Position numbers and translations under genes: made by a program
NCBI RefSeq assembly: GCF_900094935.1
Contig: NZ_FMBA01000013.1
Location: forward strand, 1-58,622
Direction: 5' to 3'
Origin: Gilliamella intestini
GTDB taxonomy: Bacteria; Pseudomonadota; Gammaproteobacteria; Enterobacterales; Orbaceae
DNA: 58,622 bases
In this document: piece by piece, positions 17,060 to 25,983 of the stretch
Position numbering within the stretch: position 1 is the stretch's first letter
Layout of the letters: each line of letters begins with the position of its first letter
The notes under the pieces: model-generated
Told to the model about the DNA's origin: nothing
The model's database searches: none
What the model saw: the letters and a program-made list of their open reading frames with translations, nothing else

Positions 17060-18832
17060 TTGGCAATTACACAACTCAAAGCAAAACAGATCCAGCCTGA
17101 TTTATCCTATATTTCTGAACTTAGAAACAAAACTAATAATTCAATATCATTAGCTTCAGAAAAATCAGAACATTTACTCATGTGGCAACCACGTTTGGCC
17201 TCTGCTTTAGCACTGTTATGCCCTCCCCAAAGAGTATGCTATAGCCCACGCTTTATGTTGCTTAAAGCTCCTGAAAGTGAGCTTTTTTTTGATTTACTAA
17301 GACAAGCCATTAAATCTGATTTATCTTCACCTTCATTAGGCTATAGTTATTTTTTTAGCGAAAGTAAAATTACACTGACCAATGCAAAGAGCAAACAAGA
17401 TAATTTTGCAGCCCAAGACAATTGTTTATTTGCATCATCTGTTGATAGTGAAAAACTATTGGGTTGTGTTAGACAACCTGAAAATAGTCCTATAAAATTA
17501 CAAGCTGGACTTGTTCATCGTGCTAATGGTGGCATTTTAATTTTAGGTCTTCGCTCACTACTTAGCCAACCATTGTTATGGTCTAAACTAAAACAAATGG
17601 TAATAAAGCAAGAGTTTGAATGGGTTTCAGCTGATGAATCTCATCCTTTACCTTTGTCCATTCCTCCTATGCCACTTGATTTACGAATCATTTTAGTTGG
17701 GGATAGATTAAGTTTAGCAGAATTACAAGATCTTGAACCTGAATTTTATTCAACTTCTATTTATACTGAATTTGAAAATGAATTACCAGTCAAATCACCC
17801 GAGCAAATAGAACACTGGATTAATTACTTAAAATTTATCGCTAATAAACAACAATTACCTAATATTGACACCTTAGCTTTTGCAAAAATTTACAAAGAAG
17901 CTACTCGCTATACTGGTGATCAACATTACCTCCCTCTTTCAGTAGATTGGATTAATTCGCTATTAGTTAATGCTACACACTTTATGCAAAATAGTCTAAT
18001 CGATGAATCAGCCATCACTTCTGCTATAAAGCAAAAATCATGGCATGAAGATTATTTGAAAGAAAGGCTACTCGATGAAATCTTTAGTCATCAAATAATG
18101 ATTAATACTAAAGATCAAGTTGTTGGACAAATAAACGGCTTATCGGTCATTGAATATCCTGGGTATCCAAAAGTAATTGGGGAACCAACACGGTTAAGTT
18201 GCCTTCTTCATTTTGGCGATGGCGAACTGATTGATATTGAAAGAAAAACAGAATTAGCAGGTAACATTCATTCAAAAGGAATGATGATCATGCAAGCCTT
18301 TATCATGTCTGAGTTTGCGTTTAATCACCAATTACCTTTTTCGACTTCTTTGGTTTTTGAGCAATCTTATAGTGAAATTGATGGTGACAGTGCTTCACTT
18401 GCCGGACTTTGTGCAATCATTAGCGCTTTATCTCAACAACCAATTGATCAACAATTAGCTGTTACTGGTTCAGTGGATCAGTTTGGACATGTTCAATCAA
18501 TTGGTGGCGTAAACGAAAAAATTGAAGGATTTTTTACTGTTTGTAAGCATCAAGGGTTAACAGGTCAACAAGGAGTAATCATTCCAGCTACTAATCAACG
18601 TCATTTAAGTTTAAGTGATGAAATGATTGAAGCAATCGAACAAGAAAAGTTTTCAGTATGGACAGTTGAACATATTGCTGATGCACTTTATTTACTGACA
18701 GGCATTCCTTACAAAGATAAAAGCGGTATTAATCTTTACCAATTAATTCATGCTCGTATGCAATCATTATTATTACAAGATAAAAAACAAGATAGTTGGC
18801 TAAGTAAGTGGCAAAAATATTGCAAAAAGTAA
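17060..18832 (+). CDS. ycbZ: Lon-family ATP-dependent protease-like protein YcbZ
   Basis: 590 residues beginning at a TTG (MAITQLKAKQIQP). Visible: GGILILGLRSLL and LRIILVGDRLSLAEL in the degenerate AAA+-like part, then a Lon-type proteolytic domain with the catalytic serine in EIDGDSASLAGL and the lysine region GGVNEKIEGFF. Nearly the same length and neighbourhood as E. coli YcbZ (LonH), which also precedes fabA. The natural substrate is not established. It sits 115 bases upstream of fabA; a start other than the TTG is hard to support, as no ATG lies near the N-terminal homology. Confidence 0.92.
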   Translation: MAITQLKAKQIQPDLSYISELRNKTNNSISLASEKSEHLLMWQPRLASALALLCPPQRVCYSPRFMLLKAPESELFFDLLRQAIKSDLSSPSLGYSYFFSESKITLTNAKSKQDNFAAQDNCLFASSVDSEKLLGCVRQPENSPIKLQAGLVHRANGGILILGLRSLLSQPLLWSKLKQMVIKQEFEWVSADESHPLPLSIPPMPLDLRIILVGDRLSLAELQDLEPEFYSTSIYTEFENELPVKSPEQIEHWINYLKFIANKQQLPNIDTLAFAKIYKEATRYTGDQHYLPLSVDWINSLLVNATHFMQNSLIDESAITSAIKQKSWHEDYLKERLLDEIFSHQIMINTKDQVVGQINGLSVIEYPGYPKVIGEPTRLSCLLHFGDGELIDIERKTELAGNIHSKGMMIMQAFIMSEFAFNHQLPFSTSLVFEQSYSEIDGDSASLAGLCAIISALSQQPIDQQLAVTGSVDQFGHVQSIGGVNEKIEGFFTVCKHQGLTGQQGVIIPATNQRHLSLSDEMIEAIEQEKFSVWTVEHIADALYLLTGIPYKDKSGINLYQLIHARMQSLLLQDKKQDSWLSKWQKYCKK

Positions 18833-18947
18833 CAATAACCAATAAACTCTAAACCCAAATTTTATTAAAAATAAAAATAGAAAAATAGCTAGGTAACTTT
18901 CAATTTTTAAAGCATGTTTTAATTTATATTAAATAAAAGGTTTTTTT

Positions 18948-19469
18948 ATGACATTTGAACGTAAATCATCATACGATAAAGCAGATTTAATTAAATCAGG
19001 AAATAATGAACTATTTGGTCACGATGGACCACCATTACCGTCTGATTCAATGTTAATGATGGATCGTATTATTGAGATGAATGAAAACGGCGGTAATTTT
19101 GGCAAAGGTTTTGTAGAGGCAGAACTCGATATTAATCCTGATTTATGGTTTTTTAAATGTCATTTTAAAAACGATCCGGTTATGCCTGGCTGTTTAGGAC
19201 TTGATGCTATGTGGCAATTGGTGGGATTTTATTTAGGTTGGATTGGCGGCAAAGGTAAAGGTCGTGCTTTAGGTGTTGGTGAGGTAAAATTTACTGGCCA
19301 AGTACTACCAACTAATAAAAAAGTAACCTATAAAATCCATTTCAAACGTGTTATTAATCGCAAATTAATTATGGGTATCGGTGATGGTGAAGTTTTTGTT
19401 GATGGTAAGCTTATTTATCAAGCATCTGATTTAAAAGTAGGTCTATTCCAAGATACCAACGCTTTTTAA
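18948..19469 (+). CDS. fabA: 3-hydroxydecanoyl-[ACP] dehydratase/isomerase
   Basis: Makes and isomerises trans-2-decenoyl-ACP, the branch point to unsaturated fatty acids. Visible: [12 protein letters not shown], catalytic His72 in [13 protein letters not shown], catalytic Asp86 in GLDAMWQL, and [15 protein letters not shown], as in the E. coli enzyme (172 residues). A run AAAGG precedes the ATG. The order ycbZ-fabA is conserved with enterobacteria. Together with yejM, lpxK and kdsB it makes this window rich in envelope lipid genes. Confidence 0.97.
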   Translation: MTFERKSSYDKADLIKSGNNELFGHDGPPLPSDSMLMMDRIIEMNENGGNFGKGFVEAELDINPDLWFFKCHFKNDPVMPGCLGLDAMWQLVGFYLGWIGGKGKGRALGVGEVKFTGQVLPTNKKVTYKIHFKRVINRKLIMGIGDGEVFVDGKLIYQASDLKVGLFQDTNAF

Positions 19470-19605
19470 TTTAAAGCTACTCATTCTGTCAGCCTTATTA
19501 AATACAAATAAGGTTGACATCATCTCTTTTTTATTAAATCCATATTTAGTTATAGCATGAATAATCATGTATAATGCTACAAATTTTTATACTTTTTTAT
19601 TTATA

Positions 19606-20088
19606 ATGAATCGTTTAAAACCTTTATTGATTTGTATTATTTTATTTTTTTTATCAAACACACTAGTTTATGCTGATTTCAATGGTAAAGTTGTAAAAGT
19701 AATTGATGGCGATACAGTTGATATCTTAACTATCAAAAAACAAAAAATCCGTGTTCGTCTACTTGATATCGATGCACCAGAAAGTAAGCAAGCTTATGGT
19801 AATGCATCACGAAAATATTTGGCTTCACTCATTGCAGCTAAAAATGTTTTTGTTAAAGAAAGTAAAAAAGATATCTATGAGCGAAGTTTAGGTACTATTT
19901 TTTTAAATGAAGTGAATATCAATGAAAAAATGGTTGAAAATGGTTATGCTTGGGCATACCGTTATAAAGGAGTTGCCAATAATAAGTTAATGGTAAAGCT
20001 AGAAACAATAGCTAAACAAAACAAAAAAGGGCTATGGAAAGATAAACATCCAATAGCCCCATGGAATTATCGCCATAATAAACGATAA
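19606..20088 (+). CDS. Secreted thermonuclease-family (SNase) nuclease
   Basis: The start is placed at 19606 (MNRLKPLLICIILFFLS), giving an N-terminal signal peptide ending near VYA-D; the longer frame from 19567 would bury it. The mature part is an SNase OB-fold: DGDTVDI, RVRLLDIDAPESKQAYG (catalytic Arg and Glu), YERSLGTIF (second Arg), NGYAWAYRY and KKGLWKDKHPIAPWNYR. Expected to be a Ca2+-dependent phosphodiesterase acting in the periplasm or outside. A decayed second copy lies at 20520-20825, each followed by a DUF5339-like gene on the other strand. Confidence 0.9.
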   Translation: MNRLKPLLICIILFFLSNTLVYADFNGKVVKVIDGDTVDILTIKKQKIRVRLLDIDAPESKQAYGNASRKYLASLIAAKNVFVKESKKDIYERSLGTIFLNEVNINEKMVENGYAWAYRYKGVANNKLMVKLETIAKQNKKGLWKDKHPIAPWNYRHNKR

Positions 20089-20105
20089 ATTATACTCAAA
20101 AAATC

Positions 20106-20387
20106 TTATTTTTTAGGTAAACTTGCTTCAACTTGTTTAAGTAACTCGATACCTTGTTTACAAGCTGCTTCTTGAGCATCTGCAGGCATTGACGAAACTT
20201 GTTGTTTACCTGTTTCTAAGTTTTGTTTCATCATATCTGATTGTTGTTTAGTTAGAGAGTCTTCAGGAATAGCTTTAACTAAACTATCAACTTTATCAAA
20301 ATAGTTTTTACATGATTCAGATAAATCCGCTGCCATAGAAATAGTAGAAAAACCTAATAGCGCAACAGATAATAATAACTTTTTCAT
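20106..20387 (-). CDS. Small periplasmic protein, DUF5339-like (paralogue 1)
   Basis: 93 residues: a clear signal peptide (MKKLLLSVALLGFSTISMAA) and a ~73-residue helical mature part with two cysteines (ESCKNYFDKVDSLV; AACKQGIELLKQV), likely disulfide-linked. The pattern DLSxSCKxYFxKxD...CKxGIELLxQ is that of the DUF5339 family seen in Pasteurellaceae and Orbales; its function is unknown. Convergent with the SNase gene. A second paralogue is at 20843-21121, in the same relation to the decayed SNase copy. Confidence 0.8.
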   Translation of the reverse strand: MKKLLLSVALLGFSTISMAADLSESCKNYFDKVDSLVKAIPEDSLTKQQSDMMKQNLETGKQQVSSMPADAQEAACKQGIELLKQVEASLPKK

Positions 20388-20519
20388 TTTCTTCCCTTAT
20401 ATCATAAATTTATTAGAAATATCATTAAAAATGATAATTAATGCTAGAAATAGCCGAGATATGATAAAGAATTTTATACGGAAAGTCTATATACAAAATT
20501 GATAATGATCACTTAACAC
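20388..20519. other. Spacer between DUF5339 gene and nuclease relic
   Basis: AT-rich; holds the promoter side of the paralogue-1 gene and nothing else recognisable. Confidence 0.4.
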
Positions 20520-20825
20520 ATTCATTCATTCATTTATTTTATTTGTATTATTTTTTTATCAAATAACGTTATTTTATGTTGATTTAAGTGGCTAGCTTGT
20601 TAAAGAAGAAAATAAAAAATATCTATAAAAAACCTTTAGGTGCTATTTTCTTTTTTAAATAAATTCAATATCAATGAAAAATGGTCGAAAATGATTAAGC
20701 TTGCTTGGACCTATCGTAACACAATTAAAATAAAATAAGGGTAAATTAAAAGAAAGCGCCAAAAGGAGCTATGGAAAGATAAGCATCCAATATACCTTGT
20801 TATTTTCGTTACAATCTTTAATAAA
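20520..20825 (+). pseudogene. Decayed second copy of the thermonuclease gene
   Basis: The sequence follows the functional gene at 19606-20088 in pieces: the signal-peptide part (TTGTATTATTTTTTTATCAAA), then after a ~110-base deletion GTTAAAGAAG, AAATATCTAT, TTTAGGTGCTATTTTC, AATATCAATGAAAAATGGTC, GCTTGG and the end GGAGCTATGGAAAGATAAGC. Several frameshifts and stops break the frame. The copy keeps its position upstream of a DUF5339 gene, so nuclease and DUF5339 genes were duplicated together. Confidence 0.82.
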
Positions 20826-20842
20826 TTTAGTGTAAAAATTTA

Positions 20843-21121
20843 TTATTTTTTAAACAATAAATGCTCCATTTGTGTATATAGTTCAATTCCCTTTTTACAT
20901 GAAAATTCTTGCTTTTCAATTAACATCAGGGAAAATTGCTTTTTTTGTAATTCTATTTGTTGCTTCAACCTGTCTATTTGCTGTTTGCTTGCTTCATTTT
21001 CGGGAACAAGCTTAACTAAATTATCAAGTTTATTAAAATAAGTTTTGCAGCTTTGAGATAAATCAGCCATAGCAGTAGAACAAAGCCCTAAAAGCACAAT
21101 AAATAACAGTAATTTTTTCAT
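20843..21121 (-). CDS. Small periplasmic protein, DUF5339-like (paralogue 2)
   Basis: 92 residues with a signal peptide (MKKLLLFIVLLGLCSTAMA) and the same two-cysteine helical mature domain as paralogue 1 (SQSCKTYFNKLDNLVKLVPE; SCKKGIELYTQME), about half identical to it. The frame is intact even though the neighbouring nuclease copy has decayed, which suggests it is still under selection. Function unknown. It ends close to the 3' end of the relic. Confidence 0.78.
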   Translation of the reverse strand: MKKLLLFIVLLGLCSTAMADLSQSCKTYFNKLDNLVKLVPENEASKQQIDRLKQQIELQKKQFSLMLIEKQEFSCKKGIELYTQMEHLLFKK

Positions 21122-21298
21122 CGTATTTCCTTACATTTATGTATATTTAATAATAATTTACTAAAAATAAAAAATTGTACACTTAAAATAACCAGAATAT
21201 AACACTGAAAGACTTTAGCTGAAGTGCTATAGAATAAATCACTCTATGAGTAAATATTTTGCTCATAAAGTGATAAACAAAAAGATAAAGAATAGTTT

Positions 21299-21508
21299 TT
21301 AGATAATTGCAACATCTGCAGCTGCAGGACCACGAGGGCTGTCTTGAACAGAAAATTCTACCTGTTGTCCTTCACCTAACGTTTTGAAACCATCGCCTGA
21401 AATTGCAGAAAAGTGTACAAATACATCTTTGCTACCATCTGCAGGAGAAATAAAACCAAAACCTTTACTTTCGTTGAACCATTTAACTTGACCAGTTTTC
21501 TTAGACAT
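21299..21508 (-). CDS. Cold-shock-domain RNA chaperone (CspC/CspE type)
   Basis: 69 residues forming one cold-shock OB-fold: [18 protein letters not shown] carries RNP1 (KGFGFI) and [10 protein letters not shown] carries RNP2 (VFVHF). The end [10 protein letters not shown] is typical of CspC/CspE, which melt RNA secondary structure and antiterminate. Which E. coli paralogue it corresponds to cannot be decided from one copy. A 5' region of about 150 bases without genes precedes it, as is common for csp genes with long regulatory leaders. Confidence 0.93.
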   Translation of the reverse strand: MSKKTGQVKWFNESKGFGFISPADGSKDVFVHFSAISGDGFKTLGEGQQVEFSVQDSPRGPAAADVAII

Positions 21509-21810
21509 AATAATCTTCCTATAAATAAATTAATCTCAGCCACTAAAGGCTATATTCAAAACATAAAACCTAGGTTACTTAATTAACACGAAGAAGAAGA
21601 TACTGAAGAAAACTAATCTTTAAGACAAAGTAAACTACAAACTACACATATCTAAATGTTATAAAATAAATCCGCATGTCGTATGCTTGTTACTATTTAC
21701 TCATAATTAGTTTACTAATGCAAGCAATCTTTTCAAAAAATTACTTATTATATTAGTAAAAATAATTCATAACGCTAATTTAAAAATATAACGTTATGAA
21801 TTTTATGGTA
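21509..21810. other. csp leader region and proC terminator
   Basis: No gene. On the minus strand this is the upstream region and probable 5' leader of the csp gene. A stem-loop at 21764-21802 serves proC. Confidence 0.55.
21764..21802 (-). terminator. Stem-loop downstream of proC
   Basis: AATTCATAACG and CGTTATGAATT form a perfect 11-bp stem with a 17-base AT-rich loop, overlapping the region just after the proC stop at 21811. No strong U tract follows. Confidence 0.5.
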
Positions 21811-22620
21811 TTAATCTTTTGCCATTATTTGAGATTTTTTTATCGTTGCTTCCACTGCATCAATAACAGCCGATCTAAATCCTTTGGCTTCCAGTATTTG
21901 CACACCTTCAATGGTTGTACCTGCAGGTGAGCAAACCATATCTTTTAACTCACCAGGATGTTTACCTGTTTCTAATAATAGTTTTGCCGATCCCAAAACT
22001 GCTTGGGCAGCAAACTTGTAAGCTTGTTTTCTTGATAATCCGCCTTTAACCGCACCATCAGCTAATGCTTCAATAAACATAAACACAAAAGCGGGGGAAG
22101 ATCCACTTGCGCCAATAACTGCGTCAATTAAATCTTCAGAAACAACTTCTGTTTCACCGATGCAATTTAATAATTGTTGAACGACAGACAATTCTTCATT
22201 GGTAACTTCAGTATTTGGAGTGATTGAACACATAGCAGCATTAACAAGCGCTGGTGTATTTGGCATAACACGAACAATTTTTTGTTCATAACCAACACAT
22301 TTTGCAATTGTTTTAATAGTAACGCCCGCAGCAATTGAAATAACGATAGTGTTCTTTTTTAATTCTTTTTGAATATCACTAAGTACATCAACAATCACAT
22401 TGGGTTTAACGGCAACAAATACAATATCCGACTCACGAGCAACCTCTCTTGCAGAATCAAGATTATTGATAGCATAATTTTGATTAAGCATTTGGCCTTT
22501 ATCAGGATGGGGGTCATAAACATACATTTGTGTTCCTGATACAATATTGCTTGCTAAAATACCTTGCAGTATCGCATTACCCATATTGCCTAAGCCAATA
22601 AAACCAATTCGTTGATCCAT
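21811..22620 (-). CDS. proC: Pyrroline-5-carboxylate reductase
   Basis: Last step of proline synthesis: NAD(P)H-dependent reduction of 1-pyrroline-5-carboxylate. Visible: N-terminal Rossmann IGFIGLGNMGNAILQGIL, VFVAVKPNVI, VRVMPNTPALV and the C-terminal signature PGELKDMVCSPAGTTIEGV. Length 269 matches E. coli ProC. AGAGGG precedes the ATG. Neighbouring yggR, yggS and yggT keep the common gammaproteobacterial cluster, in which the PLP protein YggS is often beside proC. Confidence 0.96.
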   Translation of the reverse strand: MDQRIGFIGLGNMGNAILQGILASNIVSGTQMYVYDPHPDKGQMLNQNYAINNLDSAREVARESDIVFVAVKPNVIVDVLSDIQKELKKNTIVISIAAGVTIKTIAKCVGYEQKIVRVMPNTPALVNAAMCSITPNTEVTNEELSVVQQLLNCIGETEVVSEDLIDAVIGASGSSPAFVFMFIEALADGAVKGGLSRKQAYKFAAQAVLGSAKLLLETGKHPGELKDMVCSPAGTTIEGVQILEAKGFRSAVIDAVEATIKKSQIMAKD

Positions 22621-22735
22621 TTATTACCCTCTTTTGCAAAAGACTATTGAGAAGATTATAAATGATTTTAAATATAAATCTCAAAATTTTGTATCAAAAA
22701 ATTCAACATCAAGTTTTATAAAAGAGTAAATGATG

Positions 22736-23677
22736 TTAACTTTTTGGCATCACTTGCATTCCATATTGTTGCCCTGTCTGCATAAGTGAAAAAATCTGCT
22801 TAATTTTACCTTCATTAATCAAATTGCTGACAGCTGATGTATTGATAAGGATTTCAAATAACGCTTTACGACCATTCTCCGTAGGTACTAACTGTTGACT
22901 GATAATTGCTCTTAAATTATTTGATAATTGCATGCGAATAAAATTACGCGAACTTTCATCAAATACATCAATAATACGATTAATACTTTGAACAGCAGAA
23001 CACGTATGCAGCGTAGCAAAAACTAAGTGCCCTGTTTCTGCTATTGTCAACGCCGTTTGAATAGCTTTTTTATTGCGTAATTCCCCAAGCAAGATTATGT
23101 CAGGATCTTGTCTTAAAAGACTATCAAGTGCATGGTCAAAATTTGTAAGTTCCCTTTGTTGAATTAACGACCGTTGATTGTGATAAATAAATTCAATAGG
23201 ATCTTCTAAAGTAATAATATGCTTAGATTGAGTGAAATTAATATGTTCGATTAATGATGCAAGCGTTGTTGATTTACCACTGCCAGTGGCGCCTGTCACT
23301 AAAATAATACCACTTTCGTGCATTATTAGCTTTTTGAAAACCTCAGGCGCACCGATTTCAGCTAGATCAGGAATATGGTTTTTAATAATTCGAAACACCG
23401 CCGAAATACCGCGCTGTTGATAAAAGATATTGACTCTAAAACGACCTATTTCAGGGGATTGGTAAGCTAAATCAATTTGTTTATTTTGCTGTAATTGTGT
23501 TTTTTGTGATTGATTAAGTAACGTTAATAGCTCAGTTTCTAACTTTAAATGTGATAGCTTTTCATTAGATAAACACTGTAATTGTCCATTAATGCGAATG
23601 CGTGCAACTTCACCACTTGAAAGGTGCAAATCGGACGCTTTTTGCGTTACACTAAGCGACAACATTGAATTTAACAT
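22736..23677 (-). CDS. yggR: PilT/YggR-family ATPase, short C terminus
   Basis: PilT-type secretion ATPase: ASDLHLSSGEVARIRINGQ (PilT N-terminal domain), Walker A GATGSGKSTTL, the Asp box TLEDPIEF, Walker B DPDIILLGELR and the His box GHLVFATLHT. In pilus systems such ATPases drive retraction, but this one sits beside yggS as in E. coli, away from pil genes. It stops at MQVMPKS, roughly 15-25 residues short of typical relatives, just after an A-rich stretch where a frameshift is conceivable. Role here uncertain. Confidence 0.88.
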   Translation of the reverse strand: MLNSMLSLSVTQKASDLHLSSGEVARIRINGQLQCLSNEKLSHLKLETELLTLLNQSQKTQLQQNKQIDLAYQSPEIGRFRVNIFYQQRGISAVFRIIKNHIPDLAEIGAPEVFKKLIMHESGIILVTGATGSGKSTTLASLIEHINFTQSKHIITLEDPIEFIYHNQRSLIQQRELTNFDHALDSLLRQDPDIILLGELRNKKAIQTALTIAETGHLVFATLHTCSAVQSINRIIDVFDESSRNFIRMQLSNNLRAIISQQLVPTENGRKALFEILINTSAVSNLINEGKIKQIFSLMQTGQQYGMQVMPKS

Positions 23678-23714
23678 TACATTTGACCTATTAGTTTATT
23701 AATTGGGAATTAAC

Positions 23715-24416
23715 ATGAATACAGTACGTGACAATTTACTTACTATAAAAAGCACCATTCAAAAAATAACCGAAAAATGCGAAAGAGATCCCAATACAAT
23801 TGAACTTATTGCGGTCAGTAAAACAAAACCTGTGACCTTAATCAAACAAGCGATAGATGCAGGCCAACGTTCTTTTGGTGAAAACTATGTTCAAGAAGGT
23901 GTTGAAAAGATCCTCCACTTTAAACAAACACAGCCCAATACACCATTAACGTGGCATTTTATTGGACCATTACAATCAAATAAAAGCAAATTGGTTGCCG
24001 AACACTTTGATTGGATGCATACCATTAATCGATTTAAAATTGCTCAACGTTTAAATGATCAGCGCCCTATATCAATGGCTAAATTAAATGTATTAATTCA
24101 GGTCAATATTAGCCACGAAGCAAGTAAATCAGGAATTTTACCTGAGCAAGTTGCTGATTTAGCTAAGCAAATAATTGCACTACCCAATTTAAAATTACGC
24201 GGTTTAATGGCTATTCCTGAAATTGAAAATGATTTTGACAAACAATTACATGTCTTTACCAAAATGCAGGAACTGTTACATTATTTACAAGCCGATTACC
24301 CATTTATGGACACATTATCTATGGGCATGAGTAACGACATGCAAGCAGCCATTATTGCAGGCAGCACAATGGTTCGCATCGGCACGGCAATTTTTGGAGC
24401 AAGGCAGTATTTGTGA
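23715..24416 (+). CDS. yggS: PLP homeostasis protein, YggS/PROSC family
   Basis: The start is at the ATG 23715 after GGGAAT; an upstream in-frame TTG at 23703 is less likely. A single-domain fold-III PLP-binding protein: IELIAVSKTKPV contains the PLP lysine; then FGENYVQEG, WHFIGPLQSNK, LRGLMAIPEI, LSMGMSNDMQAAI and GSTMVRIGTAIFG. It binds PLP without known catalysis and influences vitamin B6 and amino-acid homeostasis. Divergent from yggR and 36 bases before yggT, with which it probably forms an operon. Confidence 0.95.
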   Translation: MNTVRDNLLTIKSTIQKITEKCERDPNTIELIAVSKTKPVTLIKQAIDAGQRSFGENYVQEGVEKILHFKQTQPNTPLTWHFIGPLQSNKSKLVAEHFDWMHTINRFKIAQRLNDQRPISMAKLNVLIQVNISHEASKSGILPEQVADLAKQIIALPNLKLRGLMAIPEIENDFDKQLHVFTKMQELLHYLQADYPFMDTLSMGMSNDMQAAIIAGSTMVRIGTAIFGARQYL

Positions 24417-24452
24417 TATATTGCCTAGATAATTTATTTTAAGGAGTCTTAA

Positions 24453-25010
24453 ATGGCATCGCTTTATTTTTTAGGAAAAACCCTTTTAACGGCATGCTTA
24501 TATGCTTTAATTTTGCGTATATGGATGCAACGTGTACGGGTCAATTTCTATAATCCATTTACCCAATTTATTGTCCGAATAACCCAACCAATTATTGCAC
24601 CACTGCGCAAAGTTATTCCCTCTATTAAACAGATAGATACGGCGACATGGGCTATTTTATACTTTTTTGCTTTTATAAAAATTACCTTTATTGGCTATTA
24701 TGGAATCATCAATAATTTAAGCTGGCCTGTTGAATATCTTTTATATGCCGTTGCAGCCATCGCTCACGCATTTGGACATCTATTATTTTGGTTATTACTA
24801 TTTAGAGCAATTTTAAGTTGGGTAAGCCGAGGACAGTCGAATGCCGATGAGTTGCTCGCCCAACTAACAGAACCATTTATAGCACCAATTCGACGCATCG
24901 TACCGCCTATTGGTATGATCGATATTTCATTTATGATTTTTGTATTTATTTTGATGTTTTTAAATATGTTTGCTATTGATATTGTAGGATATTTATGGCT
25001 TGTACTTTAA
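24453..25010 (+). CDS. yggT: YggT-family inner-membrane protein
   Basis: 185 residues with two YggT repeats, each with hydrophobic spans and a conserved loop: NPFTQFIVRITQPIIAPLRKVIPS, and later ADELLAQLTEPFIAPIRRIVPPIG. About four to five membrane segments. The family is linked to osmotic shock tolerance and, in plastids, thylakoid organisation; the molecular role is unknown. AAGGAG precedes the ATG. Follows yggS as in E. coli and ends in a hairpin region. Confidence 0.93.
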   Translation: MASLYFLGKTLLTACLYALILRIWMQRVRVNFYNPFTQFIVRITQPIIAPLRKVIPSIKQIDTATWAILYFFAFIKITFIGYYGIINNLSWPVEYLLYAVAAIAHAFGHLLFWLLLFRAILSWVSRGQSNADELLAQLTEPFIAPIRRIVPPIGMIDISFMIFVFILMFLNMFAIDIVGYLWLVL

Positions 25011-25022
25011 ATTCAACATAAG

Positions 25023-25081
25023 AGGAAGCAATAGCTTCCTTAGATTGTTAACAAAAAGCCGCTTTTTAGCGACCTTTTTTG
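25023..25081 (+). terminator. Tandem hairpins after yggT
   Basis: AGGAAGC-AATA-GCTTCCT (25023-25040) is followed by a second small CGCT/AGCG stem with a CTTTTTT tail at about 25074-25081. Together they are a plausible terminator for yggS-yggT. Confidence 0.65.
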
Positions 25082-25290
25082 TTCTAATCAAAATCAGTAA
25101 ATAACGAGAAATTTTGCCAATACTGAAAATTATCCAATAAAAAGGGTATTATTACCAATAAAAAAGTCAGAAAATATATTTATATTATTGAATTTTCTAT
25201 TTTTATTTTAAAAAATCACATCATCGACATGTTAGTTTACATCAAATGATATCAAGGATTGGAACAATATGAGGGCACTATAGCCCTTTT

Positions 25291-25713
25291 TTAGAGAATA
25301 TGATCTTCCCAACAAATTACATCTTTCTCATAAACAATCCTATTTTTAACCGATATTTTCAGTTTATGCATAAGCTTCTTATTGCCCGTAATAAGTGGAT
25401 GCCAATGAGGCAATTGCCCTGTTTCAGAAAAATAACGATAGGTACAGGTTAAAGGTAACCATTTAATGGTAAGGAGGTTATCACGAGTCAGCTTGATACA
25501 ATCTGGTTCGTAATCGAAGCGGTTATAATAGTGTTTACATTGGCAAGTATTAGAATCAAGCAAATTGCAAGCGACATTAGTGTATAAGATTTCGTCTGTA
25601 TCTTCGTCCATCAATTTATTTAAGCAACACTGGCCACAACCATCACAAAGTTGTTCCCATTCGTCGTCACTCATCTGTTCTAATGTTTTGTTCTCCCAAA
25701 ATGGTTCAATCAT
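25291..25713 (-). CDS. ycgN: YcgN-family cysteine-cluster protein
   Basis: 140 residues with eight cysteines in zinc/iron-chelating spacing: [27 protein letters not shown] and [28 protein letters not shown] and the opening [16 protein letters not shown] are typical of YcgN (UPF0260). Function unknown; a metal cluster is likely. Its start overlaps the end of ycgL by four bases (ATGA type), so the two are translationally coupled, as in enterobacteria. Confidence 0.93.
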   Translation of the reverse strand: MIEPFWENKTLEQMSDDEWEQLCDGCGQCCLNKLMDEDTDEILYTNVACNLLDSNTCQCKHYYNRFDYEPDCIKLTRDNLLTIKWLPLTCTYRYFSETGQLPHWHPLITGNKKLMHKLKISVKNRIVYEKDVICWEDHIL

Positions 25714-25958
25714 ACTTTAAAATCATCATCCTTTAACATTTGTAAGAAAAATCCATCCGTTTTGATTTTTTCTTCAATTTCATCCGAAGTACCCACAGCA
25801 AAACGTCGTTTACCATCAAGAAGTACTTTCATCACAAATACCGGCGAACCAAAAATAGACATTATTTTTTCAGGAATGGCTGAAAAATCATTTTCATTTT
25901 CCATATATAAATAACAATTTTCTTTTTTTGTACTTCGGTAAATATAACACCACATCAT
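25710..25958 (-). CDS. ycgL: YcgL-domain protein
   Basis: 82 residues starting [20 protein letters not shown] (the second Met is also possible), then [11 protein letters not shown] and [11 protein letters not shown], the conserved face of the YcgL fold. Short compared with E. coli YcgL (~97-108), lacking its variable tail. Function unknown. Overlaps ycgN by four bases. Confidence 0.9.
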   Translation of the reverse strand: MMWCYIYRSTKKENCYLYMENENDFSAIPEKIMSIFGSPVFVMKVLLDGKRRFAVGTSDEIEEKIKTDGFFLQMLKDDDFKV

Positions 25959-25983
25959 AGAATAAAACCTTTACTCATTAATA

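Noticed and set aside
25041-25290. Possible small RNA or short gene between yggT and ycgN
   Set aside because: Only terminator-like hairpins and AT-rich sequence; no promoter/terminator pair or coding pattern could be supported.
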